DNA of 64,000 nucleotides from Mycobacterium sp. GA-1841 (GTDB lineage Bacteria; Actinomycetota; Actinomycetes; Mycobacteriales; Mycobacteriaceae): NCBI RefSeq assembly GCF_001954135.1, contig NZ_MBEQ01000003.1:33196-97195 (forward strand), in the 5' to 3' direction. Positions 42,418 through 51,628 of this stretch are shown here, in pieces. The notes under the pieces were generated by a model. That model ran no database searches and was not told the origin of the DNA. It saw only the letters and a program-made list of their open reading frames with translations. A program made the translations under genes and the position numbers. Each line of letters starts with the position of its first letter. Within the stretch, counting starts at the first letter, position 1.

Positions 42418-43307
42418 TGCGGTGTGCCTTTCGCTGAGGGGGACCAACGCTGCGGATCGATGTGCCCGTCGTACAGCGGAAGTGGTATCGGGCGGTCCGA
42501 CGGCCCGAACTGATTCCACATCCGGTTGGTGCCGGCGGTACCGCGCTCGCGGATCGCGGCGACCGCTCCGAAATCGATGCGCTGGCTCAGCACGCCGGCT
42601 GCGGCATCGGAACGCTCTTGGAGCACAGCACCTTCCGGGTCGACGATGATGCTGCGCCCCTTGCCCACCGGACCGGCGCAGTTGACGCTCACCGTGAACA
42701 CCTGGTTCACAATCGAATTCGCTCGGGCCAGCACCAGTTCCTGGTCGCGGTCCGCGCTGGTGGTCTTGACGATGTTCACGATCACCTCGGCTCCCATCCA
42801 AGCCAGGTGGCGGCTGACCTCGGGGAACCACGCGTCGTAGCAGATGGACAGTCCCAGCCGGCCCACGTCGGGGAGGTCGACGGTCACGAATGTCTCCCCC
42901 GGCGCGTACTTCTCGAACGGCCGCCAGGGGAAGATCTTGCGGTAGGACGCGGCGAGTCGTCCGTCGGGAGCGAAAACCACTGCGGTGTTGAATATCTCGC
43001 CGTTCTCGCCGAGCTCGCACACCGAGCCGGGAATCAGCCAGGCATCGGCGGTGCGAGCCACCTCGCCGAGAGCCGAGATGAGCGGACCGTCCAGCGGTTC
43101 GGCCGCGGCTGCCAGAAGGTCGGGATCCTCGGTACCGAACAGGTGGATCTCGGGATACACGATCAGCGCCGGGCCCGACACGGCCTTGCGCACCCGCAGC
43201 ACATCGCCCGCGAACTGGGCGACCGTGTCGTCCCGGCCGAACGCCGGCAGGCCTGCCGCGTCCAACGGGGCCGCCTGGACAGCAGCCACCGTGATCACAC
43301 CGGACAC
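42414..43307 (-). CDS. Nitrilase-superfamily amidohydrolase
   Basis: A 297-residue carbon-nitrogen hydrolase. The Glu-Lys-Cys triad is visible: Glu in LIVYPEIHLFG, Lys in ASYRKIFPW and Cys in LGLSICYDAWFPE. Such enzymes split amides or N-carbamoyl compounds in the cytosol. Residues around the site (PWRPFEKYAPGE) suggest an aliphatic amidase or omega-amidase type rather than a true nitrilase. GTG at 43307 has GGAGG seven bases upstream. It is translated together with the APC permease and diverges from a GntR-family regulator. This amounts to a small uptake-and-hydrolysis module for an amide or amine. Confidence 0.92.
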   Translation of the reverse strand: MSGVITVAAVQAAPLDAAGLPAFGRDDTVAQFAGDVLRVRKAVSGPALIVYPEIHLFGTEDPDLLAAAAEPLDGPLISALGEVARTADAWLIPGSVCELGENGEIFNTAVVFAPDGRLAASYRKIFPWRPFEKYAPGETFVTVDLPDVGRLGLSICYDAWFPEVSRHLAWMGAEVIVNIVKTTSADRDQELVLARANSIVNQVFTVSVNCAGPVGKGRSIIVDPEGAVLQERSDAAAGVLSQRIDFGAVAAIRERGTAGTNRMWNQFGPSDRPIPLPLYDGHIDPQRWSPSAKGTPQ

Positions 43308-43360
43308 CGGGAACCTCCGAGCAGTTAATCGCTCAGAACGAGCGAATTTAGTGAGCCGAT

Positions 43361-43381
43361 ATTAGTTCAGCGTGAACAAAT
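43361..43381. promoter_or_regulatory. Operator-like palindrome in amidase/GntR divergent region
   Basis: ATTAGTTCA and TGAACAAAT pair in 8 of 9 positions around GCG. The palindrome lies 54-74 bases before the amidase start and overlaps GTG 43372. The GntR protein therefore more likely starts at ATG 43411. This is a good candidate site for that regulator. Confidence 0.6.
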
Positions 43382-43410
43382 ATGGCAACAGCTCCCGTAC
43401 CCTGAGTGCC

Positions 43411-44172
43411 ATGACGTTGCAGGTCGGTGACGCGCATCCGGCGCTCAGCGCCCCTGCGGTTGCCGGCATCACCCGCCTCAGCGCGGCCGACACCGTGCGG
43501 GCCCGCCTCGAACTGGCCATGGAACTGGACCTGATGGCCCGTGGGGAACGGTTGCCCGCCGAACCCGACATCGCCCAGGCCCTCGACGTCAGTGTCGCCA
43601 CCGTCCGCCGGGCCCTTCAGGCGATGGCCGATGACGGCCTGGTGATCCGCCGCCGCGGTCGTGCCGGCGGGACATTCGTGGCCCGCGGCGGTCCGGCTGT
43701 CGCTGCCGACTCAGACGGTCCGTCCGCGACCTACCGGGCCGACGCCGCGGAGGTGCATCGCCTCATCGACCTGCGTGCGCTGGCCGAGGACGCGCTCAGT
43801 GCCGCCGCGGCGCACGCCGCCACCGACGAGCAACTCGATGAACTCGCGGCGATCGTCGCCGAGGCGGATGCCACCACCGATTGGACCAGCTTTCACCACG
43901 CCGATCAGCGATTCCACGAATCAGTGGCTGCGGCAAGCGGTCTCGGCTGGGCGATGAAGACCTACTGCGATGTGCTGCACGGGCTGTACCGCTACTTCAT
44001 CCCCTACCCGATTGCCTACCTGCATCAGTCCAACCTCGAGCATGCCCAACTCGTAGAGGCATTGCGACAACGCGACAGCCGGTCGGCGTCGGAGATCGCG
44101 CGCAATCACGTGCTGTCGCTGCACAAGACGATGTATGTCGGCTTGTCGCGGCCGGGGAGCGCGGGCGGCTAG
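43411..44172 (+). CDS. GntR-family transcriptional regulator (FadR-like)
   Basis: A regulator of about 253 residues. The winged helix-turn-helix spans roughly residues 25-95 (ADTVRARLELAMELDLMARG, then LDVSVATVRRALQAMADDGLVIRRRGRAGGTFVARG). A helical FCD-type ligand domain follows, with Asp and His residues (DLRALAEDALSAAAAHA; FHHADQRFHESVAAASG) that often bind a metal and a carboxylate effector. ATG 43411 is preferred over GTG 43372, which sits inside the presumed operator. It is divergent from the amidase-permease operon, which it most likely controls. Confidence 0.9.
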   Translation: MTLQVGDAHPALSAPAVAGITRLSAADTVRARLELAMELDLMARGERLPAEPDIAQALDVSVATVRRALQAMADDGLVIRRRGRAGGTFVARGGPAVAADSDGPSATYRADAAEVHRLIDLRALAEDALSAAAAHAATDEQLDELAAIVAEADATTDWTSFHHADQRFHESVAAASGLGWAMKTYCDVLHGLYRYFIPYPIAYLHQSNLEHAQLVEALRQRDSRSASEIARNHVLSLHKTMYVGLSRPGSAGG

Positions 44173-45086
44173 CTCCGCCCCACGCGCTCTTCGACAGTGG
44201 TGGGCACCGGACCGGCCACCTCGCGCGGCGCCTTCGACGTCTGCCAAGCCCGCACCACCAGCGCCGCCCACAGCACCACGATCAACGTGTAAACACCGGT
44301 GGACCACGGCCAGTGCACACCGAAGTAGTGCAGCAGCTTCTGGCTGTTGGTCAGCAGGATGACGCCGCCGACCGCGGTACCGAGCAGGGCTGGGTTGACG
44401 CGGCTGACCAGCCAGGCGGCGAAAGGCGCGGCGATCACACCACCGACCATCAGCCCGAGGACCACCGGCCAGTTCTCCAGGAACTCCTGGCGCAGCCCGA
44501 TCAGGAAGCCGATCGATGCCGACACCGACACCAGGAACTCGGAGGCGCTCACCGAGCCGATCACGGTCCGGGGCGCGGTCTTGCCCTGCGAGAGCAGCGT
44601 GCTGGTGGTCACCGGCCCCCAGCCGCCGCCGCCGGAGGCGTCGATGAAACCACCGAACAGACCCAGCGGAGCGAGAAACTTGGCGCTGTGGCTGGTGCCG
44701 TGTTGTCCGAGGCTCAGCGGAGTGCCCAGCGAGAACCGCAACAACACATACAGGCCGATGGCCAGCAGGATTCCGGCCATGAGCGGCGCGGCGGATTCCG
44801 TCGACAGTGACGACAGCACCGTGGCGCCGAGGAACGCGCCGACCGCACCGGGAATGCCGAGCTTGGCGACCATCGGCCAATCGATGTTCTTGAAGCGCCA
44901 GTGCGATACCGCCGATGCCAGCGTGGTACCGACCTCGGCCAAGTGCACTGCGGCGCTCGCCTGCGCCGACGCCACTCCGCTGAGCACCAGCAGGGTGGAC
45001 GCAGTGACACCGAAGGCCATGCCGAGTGCGCCGTCGACGAGTTGGGCGCCGACGCCGACGAGCGTGAAGATCAGTAGCGACCGCAT
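44169..45086 (-). CDS. TauE/SafE-family permease (copy 1)
   Basis: A 305-residue protein with about eight membrane helices. The family motif is seen in both halves: VGVGAQLVDGALGMAFGVTAS near the start and FGGFIDASGGGGWGPVTTSTLL near residue 145. TauE/SafE proteins export or import sulfite, sulfoacetate and other small anions. ATG at 45086 lacks a strong ribosome binding site. The stop overlaps that of the convergent GntR gene (CTAG). A possible 36-residue gene lies just upstream on the same strand and may be its leader or partner. Confidence 0.9.
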   Translation of the reverse strand: MRSLLIFTLVGVGAQLVDGALGMAFGVTASTLLVLSGVASAQASAAVHLAEVGTTLASAVSHWRFKNIDWPMVAKLGIPGAVGAFLGATVLSSLSTESAAPLMAGILLAIGLYVLLRFSLGTPLSLGQHGTSHSAKFLAPLGLFGGFIDASGGGGWGPVTTSTLLSQGKTAPRTVIGSVSASEFLVSVSASIGFLIGLRQEFLENWPVVLGLMVGGVIAAPFAAWLVSRVNPALLGTAVGGVILLTNSQKLLHYFGVHWPWSTGVYTLIVVLWAALVVRAWQTSKAPREVAGPVPTTVEERVGRS

Positions 45087-45144
45087 GGGTTCGGCTGCTT
45101 TCGATTAACGGTCGCGGGCGACCTGATGGGATTGACGGCGCGGA

Positions 45145-45255
45145 TCAGCGGCGCGCGCGACACCACTCGTCGAAAGCCATCAGCCGCCGCGAGGGCCAGA
45201 ACGGCTCCAGCGCAGCCAAAGCAGACGGTGCGGTGCGGTAAGCGCCTTCAGCCAC
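45145..45255 (-). CDS. Candidate 36-residue small protein upstream of TauE/SafE gene
   Basis: From GTG 45255 a 36-codon frame reads MAEGAYRTAPSALAALEPFW, then PSRRLMAFDEWCRARR and a stop. AGAAGGGG lies six bases before the start, one of the best ribosome binding sites in this region, and about three quarters of third codon positions are G or C. It ends 58 bases before the permease start. It could be a real small protein or a leader peptide. It has one Cys only, so it is not a polycysteine attenuator. Confidence 0.5.
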   Translation of the reverse strand: MAEGAYRTAPSALAALEPFWPSRRLMAFDEWCRARR

Positions 45256-45303
45256 CGGTTGCCCCTTCTGCTCGACGGTTTCCGTGACTTTACCGCAGCG
45301 TCC

Positions 45304-46086
45304 CTAGACCGTGAGCAAGCGGTACAGCCCGATGAGCCCCACCACCACGATCACGGCGCGCAACGCGTTCGGCGACAGCCGACGGCCGTAGTGGGCGCCG
45401 AGGAATCCGCCGATCAACGAGCCGACCGCGATCAGGCCGGCCGCTTCCCAGCTGATCCGGTCGAAGGCGACGATCGTGTACGCCAGCGCCGCCACGATGT
45501 TGACCAACAACGACAGCAGGTTCTTGGCGGCGTTCATCCGCTGGATCGACTCGGGAAGCAACGCGCCCATCACCGCGATCAGCAGGATGCCCTGCGCGGC
45601 GGTGAAGTAGCCGCCGTAGATGCCGACCGCGAAGGTGCCGATCACGAGAATGGCCATCTGACGTTGGCTGACATGGTCGGCGGACTGCCCACTCGCCTCG
45701 GCGCGTTGCCGCGCCCACGCCTGAATCCGCGGGCCGACCACGACCAGGACCAGCGCCAGGATCAGCAGCACCGGCACCACCGTGACGAACACCTTCTCCG
45801 GCAGGTGCAGCAGCAGCCAGGAGCCCAACCCGGCGCCGATCAGCGAGCCGGGGATCTGCCAGCGCAGTCGCTTCCACTGGCCCCGCAGCTCACGCCGATA
45901 GCCCCAGGTGCTCGATACGCCGCCGGCAACCAACCCGATGGCATTCGACATCGTCGAAGTGACCGGCGGGTACCCCAGCGCCACCAGGGTGGGAAAGGTG
46001 ATCAGCGTGCCGGACCCGACGACGGCATTGATCGCGCCCGCTCCGACACCGGCCAGCGCGATCAGGATCATGTGGGTGACGGACAC
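45304..46086 (-). CDS. TauE/SafE-family permease (copy 2)
   Basis: A 260-residue, eight-helix member of the same broad family as the gene at 44169 but clearly divergent: GVGAGAINAVVGSGTLITFPT near the start and YGGYFTAAQGILLIAVMGALL in the second half. GTG 46086 is favoured because AAGG lies nine bases upstream. ATG 46071 and GTG 46095 are alternatives. It follows der on the same strand after a hairpin at 46123-46139. The transported anion is unknown. The two permeases belong to different branches, so this is not a recent duplication. Confidence 0.88.
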   Translation of the reverse strand: MSVTHMILIALAGVGAGAINAVVGSGTLITFPTLVALGYPPVTSTMSNAIGLVAGGVSSTWGYRRELRGQWKRLRWQIPGSLIGAGLGSWLLLHLPEKVFVTVVPVLLILALVLVVVGPRIQAWARQRAEASGQSADHVSQRQMAILVIGTFAVGIYGGYFTAAQGILLIAVMGALLPESIQRMNAAKNLLSLLVNIVAALAYTIVAFDRISWEAAGLIAVGSLIGGFLGAHYGRRLSPNALRAVIVVVGLIGLYRLLTV

Positions 46087-46122
46087 TCGGGCCACCTTAT
46101 CGGTCCGAGTTGTGTGCGCTGA

Positions 46123-46139
46123 GTAACGCCAGCCGTTAC
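46123..46139. terminator. Hairpin after der
   Basis: GTAACG and CGTTAC flank CCAGC, 22-38 bases past the der stop on the minus strand. There is no T run. It may end the der transcript or act as an operator for the permease that follows. Confidence 0.35.
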
Positions 46140-46160
46140 CAAACGCACCGAAATCGCGGG

Positions 46161-47579
46161 CTAGCGGCGCTTCGGTGCGCCCCGCTTCTCGCGCACCCGC
46201 ACGTTGACCCGCACCGGGCTGCCCTCGAAGCCGAACGTCTCCCGCAGCCGGCGTTCCAGGAACCGCCGGTAGCCGGCCTCCAGGAACCCGGAGGTGAACA
46301 GCACGAACGTCGGCGGCCGGGTGGCCGCCTGGGTGGCGAACAGGATCTTGGGTTGCTTGCCACCACGCACCGGCGGCGGCGTCGCGGCCACCACCTCTTT
46401 GAGGAAGGTGTTGAGCTGACCGGTGGAGATCCGCTTGTCCCAGGAGGCCAGTGACGTCTCCAGGGCGGGCACCAGCTTCTGCACGGCCCGGCCGGTCATG
46501 GCCGAGATGTTGACCCGCGGCGCCCACTGCACCTGCACCAGTTCGCGGTCGATCTCCTTGTCCAGCAGGTACCGTCGGTCCTCGTCGACCAGATCCCATT
46601 TGTTGAACGCGATGACCAGCGCCCGCCCGGCCTCGATGACCATCGACAGCACCCGCAGATCCTGCTCGGTCAGTGGCTGGGAGGCATCGATCAGCATGAT
46701 CGCCACTTCGGCGGCATCGATCGCGCCATGGGTGCGGATCGAGGCGTAGAACTCGTGCCCGCTGGCCTGCCCGACCTTGCGGCGCAGCCCGGCGGTGTCG
46801 ACGAAACGCCAAGTCTTGCCGCCCAATTCGATGAGTGAATCGACCGGGTCCACCGTGGTGCCGGCGACATCGTGCACCACCGAGCGTTCGTCACCGGCCA
46901 ACCGGTTCAGCAGCGAGCTCTTGCCCACGTTGGGCTTACCGACGAGTGCCACTCGGCGCGGTCCGCCGCCACCGGTGCCGCCCACCTCGGAGACCTCGGG
47001 CAGCTTCTCCATCACCACGTCGAGCAGATCGGCCACGCCGCGACCGTGCATGGCACTGATCGAGTGAGGTTCGCCGATGCCCAGTGACCACAGTGCCGCG
47101 GCGTCGGCCTCCCCGCGTTGGGTGTCGACCTTGTTGGCGGCCAGGAAAACCGGCTTGCCCGACTTGCGCAGCATCCGGGCTGCGGCCTCGTCGGCCGACG
47201 TCGCACCGACCACCGCGTCGACCACCAGGATGATCGCGTCGGCGGTGCGCATCGCCACCAGCGCCTGATCGGCGACCAGTTGCTGCAAGCCCTTGGCGTC
47301 GGGTTCCCAGCCGCCGGTGTCCTGCACCATGAACCGGCGGCCCAGCCAGTTGGCGTCGTAGGACACCCGGTCCCGGGTCACCCCGGGGATGTCTTGTACG
47401 ACGGCTTCGCGGCGGCCCAGGATCCGGTTGACCAGAGTCGATTTGCCGACGTTGGGGCGGCCGACGACGGCCAGCACCGGTGGGGGCGCCGCCGCCTCCT
47501 CAAGAACCTCGGCGACCTCGTCGCTGAGTTCCCAGTCGCTCTCGTCCGACCAGGTGCCGTCTCCGTCCGAGGCGCTCAT
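46161..47579 (-). CDS. der: Ribosome-assembly GTPase Der (EngA)
   Basis: A 472-residue GTPase with two tandem G domains and a C-terminal KH-like domain, needed for 50S assembly. First domain: GRPNVGKST near residue 40, DTGGW and NKVD. Second domain: GKPNVGKSS near 213, DTAGL and NKWD. The first 35 residues are an acidic mycobacterial extension. ATG at 47579 overlaps the cmk stop (ATGA). It corresponds to Rv1713 and ends the scpA-to-der block. Confidence 0.97.
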   Translation of the reverse strand: MSASDGDGTWSDESDWELSDEVAEVLEEAAAPPPVLAVVGRPNVGKSTLVNRILGRREAVVQDIPGVTRDRVSYDANWLGRRFMVQDTGGWEPDAKGLQQLVADQALVAMRTADAIILVVDAVVGATSADEAAARMLRKSGKPVFLAANKVDTQRGEADAAALWSLGIGEPHSISAMHGRGVADLLDVVMEKLPEVSEVGGTGGGGPRRVALVGKPNVGKSSLLNRLAGDERSVVHDVAGTTVDPVDSLIELGGKTWRFVDTAGLRRKVGQASGHEFYASIRTHGAIDAAEVAIMLIDASQPLTEQDLRVLSMVIEAGRALVIAFNKWDLVDEDRRYLLDKEIDRELVQVQWAPRVNISAMTGRAVQKLVPALETSLASWDKRISTGQLNTFLKEVVAATPPPVRGGKQPKILFATQAATRPPTFVLFTSGFLEAGYRRFLERRLRETFGFEGSPVRVNVRVREKRGAPKRR

Positions 47580-48262
47580 CGCCGTACCCCCGCATGCTGG
47601 GTCACCAGGTCGAGAAGGTGTGCCACGACCTGTGTTTGGTTCATGTCGCTGGTGTCGACCACCAGCGCGTCCTCGGCTGCCCGCAGCGGTGACACCGCCC
47701 TGGTCGAATCCAGGTGGTCCCGCCGCTGCACGTCGGCCAGCACCGTCGGGTAGTCGTCGGGCAGACCGTTGGCGACATTCTGGGCGTTGCGACGCCGGGC
47801 CCGCTCCTCGGCCGAGGCGGTGAGGAAGATCTTGACGTCGGCCTTGGGCAGCACCACGGTTCCGATGTCACGGCCTTCGACCACCACACGTCCACCCGAG
47901 GCGGCCAACTCACGTTGCAGGTCGACCAGCCGGGCCCGCACCTCGGGCACCGCGGACACCGCGGACACCGCACGGGTCACCTCGTCGCCACGGATCTCGG
48001 CCGAAACGTCCTCGCCGGCCAGGTAAGCACGGTCCTCACCTGGATCCGAACCGACGCCGATTGCCGCCCCGGCCGCCGCCGCGGCAATGGCCTTGGGGTC
48101 GTCGAGACCCGCTCCGGCCCGCAATACCGCCAAGGTGGCGATCCGGTACATCGCCCCGGTATCCAGGTAGCACGCGCCGAGGGCTTTCGCCAAACCTCTT
48201 GACACCGAAGACTTTCCGGTCCCGGCCGGCCCGTCGACGGCCACCAGCAGAGATCCGCTCAC
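47576..48262 (-). CDS. cmk: Cytidylate kinase
   Basis: A 228-residue CMP/dCMP kinase. The P-loop is [14 protein letters not shown] near residues 9-22. [33 protein letters not shown] and the Arg-rich lid ERARRRNAQ follow. It phosphorylates CMP and dCMP for nucleotide supply. GTG at 48262 lies in the stop of rluB (GTGA), and the cmk stop overlaps der, so the three are translationally coupled. A short in-frame 9-bp repeat encodes VSAVSAV. Corresponds to Rv1712. Confidence 0.97.
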   Translation of the reverse strand: MSGSLLVAVDGPAGTGKSSVSRGLAKALGACYLDTGAMYRIATLAVLRAGAGLDDPKAIAAAAAGAAIGVGSDPGEDRAYLAGEDVSAEIRGDEVTRAVSAVSAVPEVRARLVDLQRELAASGGRVVVEGRDIGTVVLPKADVKIFLTASAEERARRRNAQNVANGLPDDYPTVLADVQRRDHLDSTRAVSPLRAAEDALVVDTSDMNQTQVVAHLLDLVTQHAGVRR

Positions 48263-48999
48263 ATTCCCACCGCCTGATAAAGCTCGCCGATTTCCTTGCG
48301 GCTGAGCGCCCTGATGCTGCCCGGGCGCTGGTCGCCCAGCGCCACCGAGCCGATGTCGGTGCGGACCAGTTCCTGCACCGGGAAATCCACCGCGGCCAGC
48401 ATCCGTCGCACGATGCGGTTGCGGCCCTCGTGCAGGGTCACCTTCACCAGAGTCTTACCCGGGACGGTGTCCACCACCGCGAAGTCGTCGACATGGGCTG
48501 GGCCGTCCTCCAATTCGACGCCGGCGCGCAACTTCTTGCCGAGCCCGCGGGGCACCGTGCCGATCACCGTGGCCACATAGGTTTTCGGGATCTCGTAGGA
48601 CGGATGCATCAACCGGTGTGCGAGTTCGCCGTCGTTGGTCAGCAGCAGCAGACCCTCGGTGTCCGCGTCGAGCCGGCCCACGTGGAACAGTTTCTTGTTG
48701 CCCCGGACCCGATGCTCCACCAGGTCTCCGACGCAGGGCCGGCCCCGCTCGTCGGACATCGTCGACAGCATGCCGCGCGGCTTGTTGATCGCCAGGTACA
48801 CCAAGGTCTCGTCGATTACCACGCGGGAACCGTCCACCCGGATCTCGGCGACCGCTGGGTCCACGCGGGTACCCAGCTCGGTCACCAGCCGCCCGTCCAC
48901 CTCGACGCGGCCATCGGTGATCATCCGTTCGGCCACCCGCCGTGAGGCAATTCCGGCTTGGGACAGCACTTTCTGCAGTCGCACGCCTTCTTCAGCCAT
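48259..48999 (-). CDS. rluB: 23S rRNA pseudouridine synthase RluB-type
   Basis: A 246-residue RsuA/RluB-family pseudouridine synthase. An S4 RNA-binding domain ([20 protein letters not shown]) is followed by the catalytic domain with [17 protein letters not shown], where the Asp is the nucleophile. [11 protein letters not shown] is the family C-terminal motif. ATG 48999 is preferred over upstream in-frame starts because AAGGA lies six bases ahead and the scpB stop is at 49001. It modifies 23S rRNA during assembly. Corresponds to Rv1711. Confidence 0.95.
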   Translation of the reverse strand: MAEEGVRLQKVLSQAGIASRRVAERMITDGRVEVDGRLVTELGTRVDPAVAEIRVDGSRVVIDETLVYLAINKPRGMLSTMSDERGRPCVGDLVEHRVRGNKKLFHVGRLDADTEGLLLLTNDGELAHRLMHPSYEIPKTYVATVIGTVPRGLGKKLRAGVELEDGPAHVDDFAVVDTVPGKTLVKVTLHEGRNRIVRRMLAAVDFPVQELVRTDIGSVALGDQRPGSIRALSRKEIGELYQAVGM

Positions 49000-49000
49000 A

Positions 49001-49759
49001 TCAGTCCTTGTCCACATCGAAGGCCAGCGGCTGATTAGGGCCGGGTGAGCCACCATTGAGTTTCGCGAAACGCGGTTCGTCACCGAGTGATTCGCTCAGG
49101 TCGTCGATCACGTCCACATCGGGCAGCAGCGGCGCGATGTCGGGCAGGTCGGCCAGCGAGGTCAAACCGAGCCGTTCCAGGAACAGCTCGGTGGTGGCGA
49201 ACGTCGCCGCACCCGAATCCGGATCGGTGCCGGCCTCGGTGATCAGTCCTCGCGCCAGCAGCGTACGCATCACCGCGTCCACGTTGACGCCGCGCACCGC
49301 GCTCACCCGTGCCCGGGTGACCGGCTGACGGTACGCCACCACGGCCAGAGTCTCCAACGCGGCGCGGGTCAGCTTGGACCGGGCGCCGTCGAGCAGCAGC
49401 CGCTCGACATACGGGGCGTAGCGGGCTCGGGTGTACATCCGCCAGCCGCCCGCCGCCTCACGCAGGTCGATGCCGCTGTCGCGGGCCGCAAACTCTTCAG
49501 CCATCAGGCGCAGCTTGGCCATCACCCGATAGGCGGGCTGTTCGGTGGCCGAGGCCAGTTGGTCGACGGTCACCGGCGTGTCCACCACCAGCAACAGGGC
49601 TTCGAGCACAGCGCCGAGCTCACCGTCGTCGAGTTCACTTTCCTCGAGATCGAGCTCGGGAACCGTCGCCACATCGATGCCCAGGTCATCTCCGACCGGG
49701 TTCAGCTCACCCGGGGCATCGTCGGACTGAACTCCGGAACCGGAGATCTCGTCAGTCAT
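49001..49759 (-). CDS. scpB: Chromosome segregation/condensation protein ScpB
   Basis: A 252-residue ScpB, the kleisin-associated winged-helix subunit of the SMC condensin. After an acidic N-terminal 45 residues come two winged helices: LGAVLEALLLVVDTPVTVDQ and LTRAALETLAVVAYRQPVTRARVSAVRG. It binds ScpA. The N- and C-terminal tails are longer and more acidic than in B. subtilis ScpB, as usual for mycobacteria. ATG at 49759 lies 16 bases after scpA. Corresponds to Rv1710. Confidence 0.95.
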   Translation of the reverse strand: MTDEISGSGVQSDDAPGELNPVGDDLGIDVATVPELDLEESELDDGELGAVLEALLLVVDTPVTVDQLASATEQPAYRVMAKLRLMAEEFAARDSGIDLREAAGGWRMYTRARYAPYVERLLLDGARSKLTRAALETLAVVAYRQPVTRARVSAVRGVNVDAVMRTLLARGLITEAGTDPDSGAATFATTELFLERLGLTSLADLPDIAPLLPDVDVIDDLSESLGDEPRFAKLNGGSPGPNQPLAFDVDKD

Positions 49760-49775
49760 GGTTAATCAGTTCTCG

Positions 49776-50633
49776 CTATTCTTCCGCATCAGCGGTGGCC
49801 AGATGTTCGCTGGTCGGCCGATCTCCGGTCCACGAAACCTGGAGCATTCCAAGCGGTTCTGGTTGCTCGAATGCTACCGCCTTGGCCCGGAACAGTTCGA
49901 GCAGCGCCAGGAAGCGCCCGACGATCTGGAGGCCGTCGGTGCATTCGGCCACCAACTCGGCGAAGGTCGCCCATTCGCCGATTCCCCGCTGTTCGAGCAG
50001 CGCAATGATCCGATGGGCCTGCTCGGGCACCGACACCTTGGGCGCGTGGATGTGGTCGATGCCGACGGTGGGCACCGGACGTGGGGTGAATGCCGCGGCC
50101 GCGATCTCGGCGAACTTGCCGGCGTCCACGCCCAGCATCACCTCGGGCAGCAGGTCCGAGTACCGGTCTTCCAACGACACCGCGCGCGGGTAGCTGCGCA
50201 GCGCCGCGGCCTCCAATTCGGCGAACATCAACGCGACGTTCTTGAACGCCCGGTACTGCAGCAGCCGCGCGAACAACAGGTCGCGGACCTCGAGCAGAGC
50301 GAGATCCTCTTCGTCGTGCACCTCGCCCGCGGGCAGCAGGCGGGCCGCCTTCAGGTCCAGCAGGGTGGCCGCGATCACCAGGAACGTCGTGGTCTCGTCG
50401 AGTTCCAGCCGGGCGCCGATCTCCTTGGTGTAGGCGATGAAATCGTCGGTGACCTGGTGCAGCGCCACCTCGGTGACATCGAGGCGATGCGCGAAGATCA
50501 GCTGCAGCAGCAGGTCGAACGGTCCCTCGAAGTTGGTCAGTCGGACCTGGAAGCGGTTCTGCTGCTCGCTCGTCTCCCCCGGGCTCGCCGCGTCGGCACC
50601 ATCGGTGGCCGGGGTGTTCAGGACATCGTTCAC
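49776..50633 (-). CDS. scpA: Chromosome segregation/condensation protein ScpA
   Basis: A 285-residue kleisin that bridges SMC heads. The N-terminal hallmark FQVRLTNFEGPFDLLLQLIF is followed by the helical linker and the C-terminal winged helix (FAELVAECTDGLQIVGRFLALLEL). GTG at 50633 overlaps the parA stop by GTGA, so ParA-like, ScpA and ScpB are made from one transcript. Corresponds to Rv1709. Confidence 0.96.
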   Translation of the reverse strand: MNDVLNTPATDGADAASPGETSEQQNRFQVRLTNFEGPFDLLLQLIFAHRLDVTEVALHQVTDDFIAYTKEIGARLELDETTTFLVIAATLLDLKAARLLPAGEVHDEEDLALLEVRDLLFARLLQYRAFKNVALMFAELEAAALRSYPRAVSLEDRYSDLLPEVMLGVDAGKFAEIAAAAFTPRPVPTVGIDHIHAPKVSVPEQAHRIIALLEQRGIGEWATFAELVAECTDGLQIVGRFLALLELFRAKAVAFEQPEPLGMLQVSWTGDRPTSEHLATADAEE

Positions 50634-51535
50634 GCGCCGAACCGGTCGATGACTTCGCGGGCCAGCGATCGGTAGGCCACCGCGCCACCCGACTTGGGCG
50701 CCCAGGTGGTGATCGGCTCGCCGGCCACGCTGGTCTCCGGGAAGCGCACGGTCCGGGTGATCACGGTGTCGAACACGAGGTCGCCGAACCGCTCCACGAC
50801 CCGGGCCATGACCTCGCGCGCGTTCACGGTGCGCGGGTCGTAGCGCGTCACCAGGATGCCGCTGATCGCCAGCTTGGGGTTGAGCCGGTCGTGCACCTTG
50901 GCGACGGTGTCAGTCAGCAGCGCCAGGCCGCGTAGCGAGAAGTATTCACACTCGGTCGGGATGATCACCCCGTCGGCGCACGCCAGTCCGTTGACGGTCA
51001 GCAGACCGAGCGAGGGCTGGCAGTCGATCAGCACGTAGTCGTAGCGGTCCAGCACCGGGTACAGCGCCCGGGCCAGCGACTGCTCCCGACCGACCTCGTT
51101 GACCAGCTGGATCTCGGCGGCCGACAGATCGATGTTGCTGGGCACCAGGTCCAGGCCGCTGACGCGGGTCTTGATCAACACCTGGTCGATCGACACCCGC
51201 GGTTCGACCAGCAGGTTGTGCACGGTGTGGTCGAGTTCGTAGTGCGGCACGCCCAACCCGGCCGACAGCGCGCCTTGCGGGTCCAGGTCCACCAGCAGCA
51301 CCCGCCGGCCGTATTCGGCCAGGCTGGCGCCCAGGTTGATGGTCGAGGTGGTCTTGCCGACCCCGCCCTTCTGGTTGCACATCGCGATGACCTTGGCCGG
51401 GCCGTGGGTCGAGCGTGGCTGGGGTTCGGGGATGTCTCGCGGTGGCCGCCCGGTCAGACCGAGCTCAGGCCCGTTGTGCTCGAACAGGCCGTCGTGTCCG
51501 CCGCCGTCATTCATACCCCACCCCTGGTCAGGCAT
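50630..51535 (-). CDS. ParA/Soj-family ATPase
   Basis: A 301-residue deviant-Walker ATPase. The Walker A motif KGGVGKTTSTINLG is near residues 56-69, the second Walker motif is LIDCQPSLGLLTVNGL and the N-terminal 45 residues are Pro/Gly-rich. It is the second chromosomal ParA-like protein found with scpAB in actinobacteria (Rv1708), distinct from the oriC-linked ParA. The start is uncertain: ATG 51535 is used, ATG 51514 follows in frame. Its overlap with scpA suggests a role with condensin loading or segregation. Confidence 0.92.
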   Translation of the reverse strand: MPDQGWGMNDGGGHDGLFEHNGPELGLTGRPPRDIPEPQPRSTHGPAKVIAMCNQKGGVGKTTSTINLGASLAEYGRRVLLVDLDPQGALSAGLGVPHYELDHTVHNLLVEPRVSIDQVLIKTRVSGLDLVPSNIDLSAAEIQLVNEVGREQSLARALYPVLDRYDYVLIDCQPSLGLLTVNGLACADGVIIPTECEYFSLRGLALLTDTVAKVHDRLNPKLAISGILVTRYDPRTVNAREVMARVVERFGDLVFDTVITRTVRFPETSVAGEPITTWAPKSGGAVAYRSLAREVIDRFGA

Positions 51536-51628
51536 CCCGCAGTCTCGGCGCACATCCCGGCAAGTTTAACGTCGGCGGGCTGCCAGGACGGGCAGACCCG
51601 CGGGCAATCGGTGCATATGGTGTGCGTC

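Noticed and set aside
45145..45255. Polycysteine attenuator ahead of a sulfur-related permease
   Set aside because: The small frame has one Cys only. It is kept as a small-protein candidate, not as that attenuator type.
47940..47975. 9-bp repeats in cmk as a phase-variation site
   Set aside because: Only about two and a half units, in frame, in an essential gene. Copy change would only alter a Val-Ser-Ala loop.
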